Below, one piece after another: positions 5,444-5,449 of a stretch of 5,449 bases of DNA; position 1 is the first letter of the stretch; each line of letters starts with the position of its first letter. The position numbers and the translations under genes are program-made. The stretch comes from Acidobacteriota bacterium (GTDB lineage: Bacteria; Acidobacteriota; Vicinamibacteria; Marinacidobacterales; SMYC01): NCBI GenBank assembly GCA_030598165.1, contig JAUVQL010000084.1:1-5449 (forward strand), in the 5' to 3' direction. Under the pieces are notes generated by a model, which was not told where the DNA came from, did no database searches, and saw nothing but the letters and a program-made list of their open reading frames with translations.

Positions 5444-5449
5444 CACTAG

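Overview
The window reads as an ordinary bacterial chromosomal segment, moderately GC-rich, with five intact protein genes and three intergenic stretches full of repeats. I saw no RNA gene, CRISPR array, transposase or phage gene. The lineage cannot be fixed from this sequence. A full-length FtsE/FtsX pair, GTG/TTG-type starts, short tandem repeats in spacers and a class II phosphodiesterase-like metallo-hydrolase would fit Acidobacteriota or a related environmental phylum, but that is a low-confidence impression.

Layout, left to right: (1) a long-chain acyl-CoA synthetase of the AMP-binding family, + strand, 31-1827. (2) A 94-base spacer with a four-copy CTCCTTT heptamer array (1873-1900). 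(3) ftsE, the ATPase of the FtsEX division complex, + strand, most likely starting at the TTG at 1922. (4) A repeat-filled convergent junction (2581-2740) whose outer edges are a 25-base imperfect inverted repeat covering the 3' ends of both flanking genes. (5) udk, uridine kinase, - strand. (6) A 159-base divergent spacer with a TATAAT promoter facing ftsX, a dyad over its -35 region and a hairpin in the udk leader. (7) ftsX, the membrane partner of FtsE, + strand, 3520-4428. (8) A 175-base convergent spacer with nested hairpins and short direct repeats. (9) A metallo-beta-lactamase-fold hydrolase resembling class II cyclic nucleotide phosphodiesterases, - strand, 4604-5365. (10) A short upstream region with a hairpin at 5420-5443.

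How the genes relate: FtsE and FtsX together form the ABC-type complex that controls septal peptidoglycan hydrolases. The acyl-CoA synthetase (fatty acid activation) and udk (pyrimidine salvage) are housekeeping enzymes with no evident functional tie to it. The hydrolase may act on a cyclic nucleotide.

The most notable point is that ftsE and ftsX, normally adjacent and often overlapping, are 926 bases apart with udk on the opposite strand between them. ftsX therefore needs its own promoter, and one is visible so close to its start codon that the mRNA would be leaderless or nearly so. The repeats at the ftsE/udk junction suggest that a rearrangement made this order. I found no convincing undescribed multi-gene system here.
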